Assembly: GCF_026239695.1 (NCBI RefSeq)
Contig: NZ_JAPIVS010000001.1
Span: forward strand, 186,001 to 250,000
Direction: 5' to 3'
Source of the DNA: Pedobacter sp. MC2016-15
GTDB lineage: Bacteria > Bacteroidota > Bacteroidia > Sphingobacteriales > Sphingobacteriaceae
Length of the DNA stretch: 64,000 nucleotides
The notes beneath the pieces were generated by a model that made no database searches, had not been told where the DNA came from, and saw only the letters and a list, made by a program, of their open reading frames with translations. The position numbers were made by a program, and so were the translations under genes. Shown here in pieces: positions 28,918 to 38,492 of this stretch (its first letter is position 1; the number at the start of each line of letters is the position of its first letter).

Positions 28918-29334
28918 ATGGTAAATAAAATTGTGTCCACTCTCCTCTTCGTGCCTATATTTATATTCACATTATGTCTGTCCTCACAAGCTCAGAAAAA
29001 GTGGACAGCACCTGTTCTGGTGACAGAAATGAACGGAGGGAAAATTTATGTAAGCTATTGTACCAATCCCGGCGACAGTATCCATTACCGCATTCAATCA
29101 AAATGCAGCGGCTTGAAAAATATCTATACCTGTTTTGCATTCAAATATCTTGACAGTAACAGTATGGAACAAACCTATGTGGTCCGCGATATATCACTGG
29201 CAGGAACTTTCGACAAAAAGTACAGCGTTCCTGCAGAAAAGGGCTTTATAAAAATCAGCCAGCCCTATTTACCTGAAACCATCGTCGCCTATGTGAATGA
29301 CGAATCTGAGCAGACAGATATCAGGAATAACTAA
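28918..29334 (+). CDS. Hypothetical secreted protein
   Basis: A 138-residue protein with a signal peptide (MVNKIVSTLLFVPIFIFTLC, cleavage probably after SSQAQ). The mature part of about 112 residues is beta-rich and has three cysteines (VSYCTNPGD, SKCSGLKN, TCFAFKYLD), possibly with a disulfide. It has no motif I recognise. It is flanked by the kinase terminator and a convergent MoeA-like gene, so it is transcribed alone. The leader and normal codon use support a real gene. Function unknown. Confidence 0.7.
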   Translation: MVNKIVSTLLFVPIFIFTLCLSSQAQKKWTAPVLVTEMNGGKIYVSYCTNPGDSIHYRIQSKCSGLKNIYTCFAFKYLDSNSMEQTYVVRDISLAGTFDKKYSVPAEKGFIKISQPYLPETIVAYVNDESEQTDIRNN

Positions 29335-29355
29335 AATTAGCCTGTCCTGTGAATA

Positions 29356-30045
29356 TTAAAACTGTCTGTTTTTCTTTACAAGAGCTTTGAAATTGCTTAG
29401 CTTTTTGATGGCGGGCAACACGTATGCATAAAAGTTATCCAAAACTGTTGAGTAGTTACCGGGCAGGCCAAATACAACCTGCTTGTCGGTCTCACCAAAA
29501 TATAATGGCCTGCCTGGTTTCTGCCGTACTTTATTAAAAATCTGTCTGATGCCGGCATGCTCTGCCGCTCTGATCACAAAATCATAACAGCCAACGCTCA
29601 TCCCGCAGGTCAATATCAGAACATCGTTGGCGCGCAGGGCTTCCTGCAAGACTGTCGTCATTCCTTCTACGGTATCCTGCGCATTGTAAAAGTTTATTCT
29701 CGTAATATTGTTTTGTTTCAGCGCAGCAGTAAGTGCATAGGAGTTTGATTCAAGTACCCTACCAAAAACTTCGGCCTTTCCCTGCGGACGCAGATCTTTC
29801 GCCGCTACAATGATTCCCACTGTAGGCTGCCTGAAAACCGGCACCTCAGTCAGGCCCAGGGCTGCCAGAAATCCGATAGAATCATCTGTAAGCTCCGATC
29901 CCCGGGTATAACATGTCAGGTGCTGATGCTGATAAACATCTGTGGCGAGCGTAGATCCTAATGCCATCGCTAGCGGAATGGGTTCAAACGGAACTTTCCT
30001 TGAATGCTCCAGTATGATTAATTTTGCTTCTTTGATTGAAATCAT
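29356..30045 (-). CDS. MoeA-like molybdopterin-binding protein lacking domain II
   Basis: A 229-residue protein aligning with MoeA (molybdopterin molybdenumtransferase, about 400 residues). Its first about 40 residues (MISIKEAKLIILEHSRKVP; ALGSTLATDVYQ) match the MoeA N-terminus, then it jumps directly to the molybdopterin-binding domain (DSIGFLAALGLTEVPVFRQP; ILTCGMSVGCYDFV; KPGRPLYFG; VFGLPGNYSTVLDNFYAYVL). The whole domain II with the MDGYA segment and the C-terminal domain IV are absent. Conserved aspartate and lysine positions of the central domain appear kept. No other molybdenum cofactor genes lie in the window. It could bind molybdopterin without transferring molybdenum, or be a decaying paralogue; the clean frame argues against decay. 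Confidence 0.85.
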   Translation of the reverse strand: MISIKEAKLIILEHSRKVPFEPIPLAMALGSTLATDVYQHQHLTCYTRGSELTDDSIGFLAALGLTEVPVFRQPTVGIIVAAKDLRPQGKAEVFGRVLESNSYALTAALKQNNITRINFYNAQDTVEGMTTVLQEALRANDVLILTCGMSVGCYDFVIRAAEHAGIRQIFNKVRQKPGRPLYFGETDKQVVFGLPGNYSTVLDNFYAYVLPAIKKLSNFKALVKKNRQF

Positions 30046-30244
30046 GACGTATCGAGATTGGTTAATCTTCTACTGACATAAATTTAAATCCCGGCGATCA
30101 ATTAAATTTTCCCAATCGTCCAAAGGGCAGGATCAGTCGTTCAACAAAAGTTTTTAAGAGTTGTAAATTATTTGGAGCATGATTTGTTAGAATTGTTCAA
30201 TTAAATGCTACAAAGACTCATTTCTTATCTCAAAACTCAAAAGT

Positions 30245-30796
30245 ATGATTACGTCGGAAGATCAATTACAAAACTGGGTAGCAGATAAGTTCAGGGGACA
30301 ATTTATCAAACGTACTTTGGAACCTTACATGAATCATCTCAACGCCGTAGCCAGCATGGCAAAGCAATCCACTGAACATGGCTATGAAATTGGCTTGTGT
30401 CACGATCTCCTGGAAGATACCGAAACTACGGCCAGAGAATTAATCGCCGCATTATTAAGCTTTGGCTATAGCCAGTTTTCAGCCAGCCTGATCAGTACCT
30501 GTGTGGTAGAACTGACTGATGTATTTACCAAAGCTGCCTATCCGAAGATGAAGAAGAAACTGCGAAAGAAGGTGGAGTCTTTACGATTGCTTACCATCAG
30601 CCCTGTGGCCCAAACGGTCAAGTACGCTGATTTAATTTATAATGCAGAATGGATCATCAAATACGACAGCAAACACGCACAAAAATATTTGCGTAAAAAA
30701 AAACGTTTACTGGCGGCCATGACAAAAGGTGATTCCTTTCTTCATGAGCAGGCAGTAAACGTGATGAAGACCGGCTTGCGGACTTATGCTATTTAA
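30245..30796 (+). CDS. HD-domain protein, (p)ppGpp hydrolase-like
   Basis: A 183-residue protein with the pattern of HD phosphohydrolases related to SpoT and small alarmone hydrolases: MNHLNAVASMA (H31), LCHDLLEDTET (H53, D54) and VKYADLIYNAEW (D129), the four metal-site positions in the right order and spacing. It is cytosolic and helical, and no synthetase or regulatory domain is attached, so it would act as a stand-alone hydrolase, possibly on alarmones or other nucleotides. The basic stretch KMKKKLRKKVESLR is unusual but is repeated in charge pattern near KYLRKKKRLL. Its stop abuts the stop of the convergent E2 gene. Substrate is inference. Confidence 0.75.
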   Translation: MITSEDQLQNWVADKFRGQFIKRTLEPYMNHLNAVASMAKQSTEHGYEIGLCHDLLEDTETTARELIAALLSFGYSQFSASLISTCVVELTDVFTKAAYPKMKKKLRKKVESLRLLTISPVAQTVKYADLIYNAEWIIKYDSKHAQKYLRKKKRLLAAMTKGDSFLHEQAVNVMKTGLRTYAI

Positions 30797-32263
30797 TCAG
30801 ATCTCGCGGTTGACGTCCCAGTTTTCAAGGTAATCAGCTACTTTTCTTACAAATGTGCCACCAAGCGCACCATTCACTACCCTGTGATCATAGGAAAGCG
30901 ACAGGAACATCATATGACGGATGGCGATCACATCCCCGGTTTCAGTTTCCAATACTGCAGGCTTCTTTTTAATGGTCCCCACAGCAAGTATTGCCACCTG
31001 TGGTTGATTGATGATTGGCGTACCCATTACATTGCCAAAAGAACCGACGTTGGTGAGGGTAAAAGTACCACCCTGCGTTTCATCGGGCTTCAGTTTGGAA
31101 CCTCTGGCACGAACAGCGAGGTCATTTACCGCTTTGGTCAGGCCAAGCAGATTCAGCTGGTCGGCATTTTTGATTACCGGCACAATAAGATTTCCACTCG
31201 GTAAAGCCGCCGCCATACCAATATTGATATCTTTTTTCTTAATGATGGTGTTTCCCTGAACGGAGACATTAATCATTGGAAAATCTTTAATCGCCTTTGA
31301 AACCGCTTCAATAAATATCGGTGTAAAGGTTATTTTTTCATTCTCTCTGCTTTCAAAATTCTTTTTAACACGCTCTCTCCACATGACCATATTGGTCACG
31401 TCGGCTTCTACAAATGAAGTCACGTGGGCAGAAGTCTGCTTGCTCATCACCATATGGTCAGAGATGAGTTTGCCCATACGGTCCATCTCAATAATCTCAT
31501 CACTGCCGCTCATACTTGTTGTCGCCACAGGACTTGATTTTGGAGCAGAAGCCTGCGTTCCGTTTGCAGTTTCTGGCTGCTGTGCCGAACTCAATTTTTG
31601 AGCACCAGCAGAATAATTTGGAGGTGGCGGAGCAGTTACCGTTGCGTTAACTGTTTTTGCAGTTCCACGCTCCTGTATGTAATTCAGTAAATCATCTTTG
31701 GTTAACCTTCCTTCTGCACCAGTGCCGCTGATCTGATCGAGTTCAGCAGTACTGATATGTTCCTGGCTGGCTATATTTTTCACCAATGGCGAATAGAAAC
31801 GATCCGAAGCTGTATACGGTTTTGATTCTGAGGTGATAGGAGCTGTTTCCTGAAGCTGATTCAGACCAGGGATTTCTGCGGCCGGCGCTACCTCTGCAGC
31901 TATTTCCGTTGCCGAAGCTTCCTGAGTTACCTGATTCTGTGTATCTGCAAAGGTTACCGTAGGCTTATAGGCTTCTGCCGGTGCTGGCTCACTCTCCGTA
32001 GCGGCAGGTTGAACACCTTCATCTTCGGTTTCAATAACTGCAATAACCGCCCCTACCGAAACGACCTCGTCTTCCTTAAAAAGTTGACTGATCAATTTCC
32101 CTGATACAGGCGAGGGAACTTCTGAATCCACCTTATCTGTAGCTATTTCTAACAATGTATCATCTAAAATGATCATGTCACCAGGTTGCTTTAACCACTT
32201 GATGACAGTTGCTTCCGCAACACTTTCGCCCATTTTAGGTAATAATAATTCGTATTGTGCCAT
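30797..32263 (-). CDS. 2-oxo acid dehydrogenase complex E2 (dihydrolipoyl acyltransferase)
   Basis: A 488-residue E2 subunit. The N-terminal lipoyl domain carries the lipoylated lysine K44 in EIATDKVDSEVPSP. A long Ala/Pro/Glu/Thr linker follows, then the peripheral E3-binding domain (about 157-198; FYSPLVKNIASQEHIS, GTGAEGRLTKDDLLNY), another flexible linker, and the catalytic domain with SADHMVMSK-type start and the active-site motif LSYDHRVVNGALGG. It transfers acyl groups from E1 to CoA in the cytosol. No E1 or E3 gene is adjacent, so which complex it serves (branched-chain, pyruvate or 2-oxoglutarate) is unclear. A TACTTTTG-type -7 box lies on the minus strand at 32307-32300, upstream of the start. 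Confidence 0.94.
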   Translation of the reverse strand: MAQYELLLPKMGESVAEATVIKWLKQPGDMIILDDTLLEIATDKVDSEVPSPVSGKLISQLFKEDEVVSVGAVIAVIETEDEGVQPAATESEPAPAEAYKPTVTFADTQNQVTQEASATEIAAEVAPAAEIPGLNQLQETAPITSESKPYTASDRFYSPLVKNIASQEHISTAELDQISGTGAEGRLTKDDLLNYIQERGTAKTVNATVTAPPPPNYSAGAQKLSSAQQPETANGTQASAPKSSPVATTSMSGSDEIIEMDRMGKLISDHMVMSKQTSAHVTSFVEADVTNMVMWRERVKKNFESRENEKITFTPIFIEAVSKAIKDFPMINVSVQGNTIIKKKDINIGMAAALPSGNLIVPVIKNADQLNLLGLTKAVNDLAVRARGSKLKPDETQGGTFTLTNVGSFGNVMGTPIINQPQVAILAVGTIKKKPAVLETETGDVIAIRHMMFLSLSYDHRVVNGALGGTFVRKVADYLENWDVNREI

Positions 32264-32319
32264 TTAGTTTACAGTAAATTTGGAATTTCCTATTGCCTAC
32301 AAAAGTAAGCTATTTAGAC

Positions 32320-33567
32320 CTAAATTACATCTTCTTTGAGTAAATTCAGAACCATCGACAAGGCAGAGCTTGCAGAACGTTCAATATTCTGGATTCTTTT
32401 ATTACCAAAGTTAAAGACCCTTGCAACCACTCTGCCACGGTTAGCAACTGCTATCCAGACGGTTCCAACAGGTTTATCCTCTTTACCACCATCAGGTCCG
32501 GCTATGCCACTTACCGCCACACTGTAATCCGTATTAAATCGTAAAATAGCACCTTTGGCCATCTCTGTCACCGTTTGCTCACTCACCGCACCATAAGAGT
32601 ACAGCGTTTCAGGCAAAACTCCCAGCAAAGATTCCTTCAGCTCATAGGAATATGTGACCGCCCCGCCGGCAAATACGGCAGAACATCCCGGATGTTTGGT
32701 AATCAAATGTGAAATATAACCACCTGTGCAGCTTTCCGCAGTGGAGAGTGTCAGACCCTTTTCTTTCATGATATTCAGAATGGCCTGCTCCAATGCAATA
32801 TCATCTTCAGCAACTACGTAAGGCTTCAGTCGCTCCACGATACGCCGTGCATAAACTTCAACGTCATCCTTCAGTTGCTGCTCATCAGGACCGCTGGTAC
32901 TGAGTCTTAACCTCACCTGACCCAGCTTTGGCAGGTAAGCCAGTTTGATCGCCGGGGGTAAGCTGTCTTCGATATCCGCAATCTGCTGCGCGAGGAAAGA
33001 TTCTCCGAGATTAGCGGTCAGAATAGTTTTGTGATAAATATAAGGTAATGAAAATGAACGCGTCAGTTTAGGGAGTACTTCATCCCCCATCATGTACATC
33101 ATTTCAAAAGGAACTCCTGGCATAGAGACAATAATATGCTCCCCCTGCTCAAACCACATTCCAGGTGCTGTACCATTTTTATTCCTGATCACCGTGCAAC
33201 CGTCAGGTACATCTGCCTGTCTGATATTCAGATCAATCATCGGGCGGTTATTGCGTTTAAAGATCGCCTCTACATCTTCGAGTACGCCTGCATCACGTCT
33301 CATTCCCATGTTGAAGAACTTCGCCAGGGTAATTTTTGTGATGTCATCCTTTGTGGGACCAAGGCCGCCGGTGATGATGATCACCTTTGCCCTTTTTTGC
33401 GCCAGCGTAAGCGCTTCTATAATATGTTCAGCATCATCTGAGACAGAGCTGATTTGTTTTACCCTGATGCCGATTGCGTTTAACTCTTTGGCCATCCAGG
33501 CAGAATTGGTATCTACAATCTGGCCGATCAATATTTCGTCGCCTATGGTAATGATCTCAGCTAACAT
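32320..33567 (-). CDS. cinA: CinA family nicotinamide mononucleotide deamidase-related protein
   Basis: A 415-residue two-domain CinA protein. The N-terminal half is the molybdopterin-binding-like (COG1058) domain (AEIITIGDEILIGQIVDTNS; IITGGLGPTKDDIT; MPGVPFEMMYMM). The C-terminal half is the CinA/PncC domain (STAESCTGGYISHLIT; YSVAVSGIAGPDGGKEDKPV) that deamidates nicotinamide mononucleotide for pyridine nucleotide salvage. Length is typical of the full two-domain form. It starts 8 bp after the lptD stop on the same strand and is likely cotranscribed. Confidence 0.95.
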   Translation of the reverse strand: MLAEIITIGDEILIGQIVDTNSAWMAKELNAIGIRVKQISSVSDDAEHIIEALTLAQKRAKVIIITGGLGPTKDDITKITLAKFFNMGMRRDAGVLEDVEAIFKRNNRPMIDLNIRQADVPDGCTVIRNKNGTAPGMWFEQGEHIIVSMPGVPFEMMYMMGDEVLPKLTRSFSLPYIYHKTILTANLGESFLAQQIADIEDSLPPAIKLAYLPKLGQVRLRLSTSGPDEQQLKDDVEVYARRIVERLKPYVVAEDDIALEQAILNIMKEKGLTLSTAESCTGGYISHLITKHPGCSAVFAGGAVTYSYELKESLLGVLPETLYSYGAVSEQTVTEMAKGAILRFNTDYSVAVSGIAGPDGGKEDKPVGTVWIAVANRGRVVARVFNFGNKRIQNIERSASSALSMVLNLLKEDVI

Positions 33568-33575
33568 AAATTTCT

Positions 33576-36263
33576 TTAAAAACGTGTATAATAAGCCTGT
33601 TGCTTGCTCAGTTTTAAATCCTGCAAGATTGATGCCTTAACCTTGATGGTCAGGTTATAACTTCTGTATGTTCCGATCGGAATCCAGTGTATACTCATAT
33701 CCCAGCAGTGCATATCCCTGTAGATCGAGAACGAAGTAGGCGAAAGACCATTGGTTTTGAAATCGTATCCTGAAGTAAACTGCACCTTCCACTTTGGGGT
33801 CACGTTAAAGTCTCCGTTAAAATTGAGCGTATTGGTAGTCGTAGAATTAAATGCCGTACGTTCTTTACTATAGTCAAAGCGGTAAGAAAATGTAAAGTTC
33901 CATGGAATTTTAAAATCCACAAAAGCATTGGGATCACTACTTACCTCCTGCAGCTGCGCAGCCTGTTCAGGTGTCATACCAGTTTTCTGAGCCTGGTTGG
34001 TCGCATTGTCAATTGCCTGGTTGCGGGCTTTAAAGGCCTCAGCATTCAAACTGTACCCAAATGAGAAACCAAATCTCGTTAACACCGGAATGGTATATTT
34101 ATCTATCCTGTTACGGACCTTTGCAGTAGTGCTGATAATTGAATCCCTGGTAGCGTACGGACTGAACACACCATCATAGGTAAAACCTAACTTATCGGTG
34201 AATTGTGAACGACCACTAAAGTTCAAATCAGACAATTTATAAGCAGGCGCCAGGAAGTTGTAGGAACCGTTGATACTCAGACCCTGTATAATCGGGATTT
34301 TTTTCATACCCGTGCCTGTGGTATCTTTTGCAGACAACACCTTTGCTTCTACCGTGTTGTCGATACCAAAGCTGATACTTCCGCTTTCACCCTCAGCTGG
34401 TCCGCCAAGAGTAGTTCCCTGGTGGATTGAATAACGCTTGGTCCTGTTGTATACAGGGTCATATACTGGTGTTCCATCCTGATAGTACAGATCTTTGTAA
34501 TTACCGAATGATGGAGCAGAGAAATCCGGACGGTAGTTCACACCCACATTAGGTGTCATCACCCAGCGTAATGCCTTCAGTTTCCCCAGGTTTTTAAATT
34601 GTGCAGTATTGTAAATCTTTGTATTAACAGATGTGTTGATAGTGTATTCTCCGGAACGGTTAAAGCCATTCACAGTATCCAGTACCGTGCTATATTGTTG
34701 CAAAATACCATTTTGAACAATCCCTTTGATCGCTGTCTGCCTTGTGGTCTGGAACTGCCATTTTTCGAGGTAACTCGCGCCAGCTGTGAAGTTAAAATAT
34801 TTCAGGGCCGTGAAATTGATGGATACCGGCACTGTATGCTGGATACCGTTGCTCAGTTTATCCAGGGTTTCTCTTCTGAATAGTAGGCTGTCTTTGGTGG
34901 AGATAGAGTTGCTTGCAGTAACGCTATAACCAACAGATAACTTCTGATACCATTTCTGATCACCCACCCTGTCCTTAGAATCAAAAGGACTAAAAGTCGG
35001 AACGTTCATACTAAACTGAGGGAGTACAATGTTTACATCTGCGGACTGTGTATTCTGGCTATGAGTTGCTGCGATGGAATAGTTAATCCCGTTGGAGAAG
35101 TTTTTGGAATAGCTGATACCGGATGACAGGATGTTTTCTGCAATTGCATTATAGTTATATGAGTTTCCTCCAGCAGTATTTAGATTATACTGACTGGTCT
35201 TGATGTTTACATTCCCACTAAAAGTAGTTCCCGGTTTAGCATTGGCATCCTGCGTATGTACCCACTGAATACTGTAATCTTTTCGCGGTTCATATTCTGG
35301 TGTTCCCTCTACTCCATAACGGTTGCTTGCATATTCCAGCTTAAGATTACCTGTATACTTATATCTCTTCTTATAACTCGATGTCACTGCAGCACTGTAA
35401 GATCCCCTGGTATATAATGTTCCGAGGAACTTGGCATCCCAGTAATCATTCAAAATCATGTAATATCCAAAATTCTGAAAGTTAAATCCACGGGTAGCAT
35501 CATCACCGAAACTCGGCAGAATCACCCCGCTGTTTTTCTTGTTGGGTTTAGGGAAAAACGCAAAAGGAAGCCCTAATGGCAGAGGAATATCTTCAATTTT
35601 GAGATATACAGGACCTGTGATAATCTGTTTGTCGGTCACGATCCCTTTGGTGATAAATAATCCGTAGTGTGGATGTGGCAGATCACAGGTACTGTATGTC
35701 ATGCCCTTCACATTGATCTCATTATCCGGCTGACGCTTACTTTGTCCTCCTGAAAAGAAACCACCTTCCTGCTCGGTAAAAGTGTTAAACACCCTTCCCT
35801 TTCCAGATTTTGTATTGTAGAAGAGTGAATCTGCTACTGAGGAGCCCTGCTGCTCCATCTTAAAGATGGGCTTGCCCAGGTATTTATTGCTTTTAGGATC
35901 TTTACGTCCGCTGGCAAATACGGTATTGGTTTTGGAGTCGTACGTGATATAGTCGGCATCCAGCTCAAAAGACTGGTAGATTACCCGGGCCTTCCCATAC
36001 AGATAAATTATACTTTTATCCTTACTGAATTTCGTGGAGTCAACTGCAGAATATTCAATTTTGTCTATCTCGGTTTTTCCTTTTTTTGAGGTATCTGCTG
36101 AAAGCTGCACAGTTTTTTTTGTAGTATCCTGTTGCTGCATCACTTGCATTGTAGAAAAAGCTGAGGATGCAAACGCAGATGGACTGGCCAAAGCCATCAT
36201 TACGAATGAACTCAATAAAATAACAGTCTGTAAGAATCTCAAATTCGTAAATGAATGTAACAA
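33576..36263 (-). CDS. lptD: Putative LPS-assembly protein LptD (OstA-like), outer membrane
   Basis: An 895-residue protein with a signal peptide (FLQTVILLSSFVMMALASPS). Residues about 65-190 form the OstA/LptA-like jellyroll (KFSKDKSIIYLYGKARVIYQ; DADYITYDSKTNTVFASGRK), followed by a large beta-barrel region (PLPLGLPFAFFPKPNKKNSG; SSGISYSKNFSNGINYSIAA) ending near YTRF. This is the Bacteroidota version of the translocon that inserts lipopolysaccharide into the outer leaflet. The cysteines used in the enterobacterial protein are not conserved, as is usual in this phylum. It precedes cinA in an operon and is divergent from the amidase gene, with a 263-bp gap holding the amidase promoter. Confidence 0.88.
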   Translation of the reverse strand: MLHSFTNLRFLQTVILLSSFVMMALASPSAFASSAFSTMQVMQQQDTTKKTVQLSADTSKKGKTEIDKIEYSAVDSTKFSKDKSIIYLYGKARVIYQSFELDADYITYDSKTNTVFASGRKDPKSNKYLGKPIFKMEQQGSSVADSLFYNTKSGKGRVFNTFTEQEGGFFSGGQSKRQPDNEINVKGMTYSTCDLPHPHYGLFITKGIVTDKQIITGPVYLKIEDIPLPLGLPFAFFPKPNKKNSGVILPSFGDDATRGFNFQNFGYYMILNDYWDAKFLGTLYTRGSYSAAVTSSYKKRYKYTGNLKLEYASNRYGVEGTPEYEPRKDYSIQWVHTQDANAKPGTTFSGNVNIKTSQYNLNTAGGNSYNYNAIAENILSSGISYSKNFSNGINYSIAATHSQNTQSADVNIVLPQFSMNVPTFSPFDSKDRVGDQKWYQKLSVGYSVTASNSISTKDSLLFRRETLDKLSNGIQHTVPVSINFTALKYFNFTAGASYLEKWQFQTTRQTAIKGIVQNGILQQYSTVLDTVNGFNRSGEYTINTSVNTKIYNTAQFKNLGKLKALRWVMTPNVGVNYRPDFSAPSFGNYKDLYYQDGTPVYDPVYNRTKRYSIHQGTTLGGPAEGESGSISFGIDNTVEAKVLSAKDTTGTGMKKIPIIQGLSINGSYNFLAPAYKLSDLNFSGRSQFTDKLGFTYDGVFSPYATRDSIISTTAKVRNRIDKYTIPVLTRFGFSFGYSLNAEAFKARNQAIDNATNQAQKTGMTPEQAAQLQEVSSDPNAFVDFKIPWNFTFSYRFDYSKERTAFNSTTTNTLNFNGDFNVTPKWKVQFTSGYDFKTNGLSPTSFSIYRDMHCWDMSIHWIPIGTYRSYNLTIKVKASILQDLKLSKQQAYYTRF

Positions 36264-36428
36264 TTGTAGCAGTGTTTATCCCAAAACGCTCAAAATTAAT
36301 GAAAAATATAGCATTGCCGGGAGCAAATCAGAAATTGCCTGAATATATTTAGCCAACGACAGATAAATATAAGACAATCAATTGATTGTAGGATAGAAAT
36401 ATTTTTAGATCAGAACACATTTAACATA

Positions 36429-36461
36429 TTGGAAAGTAAAAATTTAATTATACTATCTTTG
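36429..36461 (+). promoter_or_regulatory. Bacteroidota-type promoter for the amidase gene
   Basis: TTG at 36429-36431 and TATCTTTG at 36454-36461, 22 bp apart, match the phylum consensus TTG-N(19-22)-TAnnTTTG. Expected transcription start is near 36466, leaving a leader of about 60 nt. The rest of the 36264-36526 gap is AT-rich and holds no gene. Confidence 0.7.
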
Positions 36462-36526
36462 TCCGCAAACAAGCTGGCTAAAATGCTGTATGTATCATAC
36501 CAGCAAATTGAAATCAGAATATTTAA

Positions 36527-37369
36527 ATGGTATTAAAAAGAAATGTATTCCTGCTCACACTTTTATTGTTCATTAGCTCAAAAGGTGTTTTTTCCCAGGG
36601 ATATAAAGTAAAGACTATTGTTATTGATGCAGGTCACGGAGGTGATAAACCTGGTGCTGCCGGAAGCTATTCACTGGAAAAGAACGTTGCCCTTCAGGTG
36701 GCACTTAAGCTGGGTCGTAAGTTTGAAGAGGATATGCCAGGAGTGAAAATCCTCTACACCCGTAAAACGGATATTGATGTATCCCTTTATAAGAGAGCCG
36801 AAAAGGCAAACGACGCCAGGGCTGATTTATTTATCGCTATACACTGCAACTCCATGCCTGATAAACGAGTGGTAACGGGTTATACCAAGCGGAAAGGCAG
36901 GAAAGTTCCCAAATACAGCTATGTAAAGAACAAAGTGACGCGTGGTGTAGAAACCTTTGTTGCAGGAAGCCACCGCCTCCATGAGCAGGATGGTGCCATC
37001 AGGGAAAATGCCGATGCCAGTCTGGAAAAGGACTATAAAAAGCATTATGACGGCTACGATCCCAAAGACCCCGAAACATTTATTATATTATCTTTGTTTA
37101 AGAATGTATACAGAGACAAAAGCCTTAGATTAGCGAAACTGATCCAGAACAATTATACCAGAGATAACAACAGGTTGGACAGAGGCGTAAAAGAACAGGG
37201 AATATTAGTCCTGCAAAGATGTGGCATGCCTTCTGTACTCACCGAAATAGGGTTTATTTCAAATCCTGCTGAAGAGAAATACATGAATTCTGCCAGCGGA
37301 CAATCGGAGATTGTGAATGCAATTTTTAAAGCTGTGAAGACCTATAAAAAAGAAACTGAAGTTAATTAA
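36527..37369 (+). CDS. N-acetylmuramoyl-L-alanine amidase (Amidase_3)
   Basis: A 280-residue zinc amidase that cleaves the bond between N-acetylmuramic acid and the stem peptide of peptidoglycan. A signal peptide (VFLLTLLLFISSKGVFSQG) precedes the catalytic domain with the zinc motifs VIDAGHGGDKPGA, the glutamate in SLEKNVALQVA, the second histidine in DLFIAIHCNSMPD, and the catalytic glutamate in SVLTEIGFISNPAEE. A basic insertion of about 60 residues (around TKRKGRKVPKYSYV) sits between the histidine and glutamate motifs and may be a regulatory helix as in AmiC-type enzymes. It is followed 15 bp later by the MCE gene, so the pair is an operon. Confidence 0.93.
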   Translation: MVLKRNVFLLTLLLFISSKGVFSQGYKVKTIVIDAGHGGDKPGAAGSYSLEKNVALQVALKLGRKFEEDMPGVKILYTRKTDIDVSLYKRAEKANDARADLFIAIHCNSMPDKRVVTGYTKRKGRKVPKYSYVKNKVTRGVETFVAGSHRLHEQDGAIRENADASLEKDYKKHYDGYDPKDPETFIILSLFKNVYRDKSLRLAKLIQNNYTRDNNRLDRGVKEQGILVLQRCGMPSVLTEIGFISNPAEEKYMNSASGQSEIVNAIFKAVKTYKKETEVN

Positions 37370-37384
37370 GTAAACCAAGCATAA

Positions 37385-38335
37385 GTGAAAATAGCAAACG
37401 AAACCAAAGTAGGCATATTAGCAGCCTTTTCCATCGCCGTATTGATTATCGGATATAACTTTTTAAAAGGAAATTCCATTTTTTCAAGCGAGACCGTATT
37501 ATATGCCAGGTACGCCCGTGTGGATGGTCTGGCTGTTTCCAAGCCGGTACTGATTAACGGATTTCAGATTGGCCGTGTAGATAAGCTGGTTTTACAGCCT
37601 AACGGCGAAATTGTAGCTACGCTGAAGATCAAAGGCAAATATGATATTCCTAAAAACAGTATCGCCCGCCTTGAAGGTACCGACCTGCTGGGTAGCAAGG
37701 CTATCGTTATGGCTTTGGGTACGGGTACTGATTTTGCACTTGATGGCGATACGCTGAATGCTAATGTGGCGCAGGGCCTGATGGAAGCTGTAGAGCCGGT
37801 TCAGAAAAAGGCTGAGCTGATCATCGGAAAGATGGACTCGATCCTTACCAGTGTAAATACCATTCTCAACCCCGACTTCCAGAAAAACGTTAATAAAAGC
37901 TTTAACAGTATCTCTGCAACCTTAGCTTCGCTTGAAGGTACTTCTAAAAAGGTTGATGGACTGGTTGGTACCGAGGGCAAAAGAATTTCAGCGATTTTAG
38001 CTAATGCTGAATCCATCTCTGCAAACCTGAAAAACAATAATGAAAAGATCAATGCGATCTTAACAAATATCAATACCGTTACCGATCAGGTAGCCGCTGC
38101 GAACTTTAAGCAGACTATCGACAATGCAAACAAAGCTGTGGCAGACCTGCAAGGTATTGTGACGAAGGTAAATGATGGTAAAGGAACATTGGGATTACTG
38201 GTTAACGACACTAAAATGTACGATAACCTGAATAACGCTTCCAAAAACCTGGATAACCTGATCATCGATCTAAAAGAAAACCCTAAAAGATACGTTCACT
38301 TCTCCGTTTTTGGAGGAGGTTCCAAAGACAAATAA
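37385..38335 (+). CDS. MlaD/MCE family lipid-transport protein
   Basis: A 316-residue protein with an N-terminal membrane anchor (ETKVGILAAFSIAVLIIGYN) and one MCE domain at about 40-120 (VDGLAVSKPVLINGFQIGRV; IARLEGTDLLGSKAIVMALG). The remaining helical part (about 130-300) is rich in Asn, Lys and Thr, as in MCE proteins that form a needle or tunnel. It would shuttle phospholipids between membranes with an ABC transporter, not seen nearby. The start is GTG at 37385, chosen because KIANETKVG begins the conserved anchor and there is no ATG upstream in frame. It ends in the first of two unusual terminators. Confidence 0.91.
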   Translation: MKIANETKVGILAAFSIAVLIIGYNFLKGNSIFSSETVLYARYARVDGLAVSKPVLINGFQIGRVDKLVLQPNGEIVATLKIKGKYDIPKNSIARLEGTDLLGSKAIVMALGTGTDFALDGDTLNANVAQGLMEAVEPVQKKAELIIGKMDSILTSVNTILNPDFQKNVNKSFNSISATLASLEGTSKKVDGLVGTEGKRISAILANAESISANLKNNNEKINAILTNINTVTDQVAAANFKQTIDNANKAVADLQGIVTKVNDGKGTLGLLVNDTKMYDNLNNASKNLDNLIIDLKENPKRYVHFSVFGGGSKDK

Positions 38336-38412
38336 AAAGGCATGGCCTCATCCCGACCTAGCGTTCTTTTGCGCAGCAAATTAATGCAGTCGAGATGAGG
38401 CCATACCTTTTT
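38334..38412 (+). terminator. Terminator hairpin of the MCE gene with a conserved core insert
   Basis: The outer arms (38334-38352, 38394-38412) pair almost perfectly (AAAAAGGCATGGCCTCATC with its complement; one mismatch) and end in TTTTT. Between them lies a core of about 39 nt (38354-38392) starting CGACCTAGCG and ending GCAGTCG. The core itself contains a small hairpin, TTTGC-GCA-GCAAA. The same core, in the same orientation relative to its own gene, occurs in the rnz terminator at 38493-38577 inside an unrelated outer stem. Confidence 0.8.
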
Positions 38413-38492
38413 ATTTCCTCCAGATTGAACCCATAAGATTCACCAAATGCATTAAACTTTTACAGAATTTGTGTATAAAGGGGATTTAGCAC

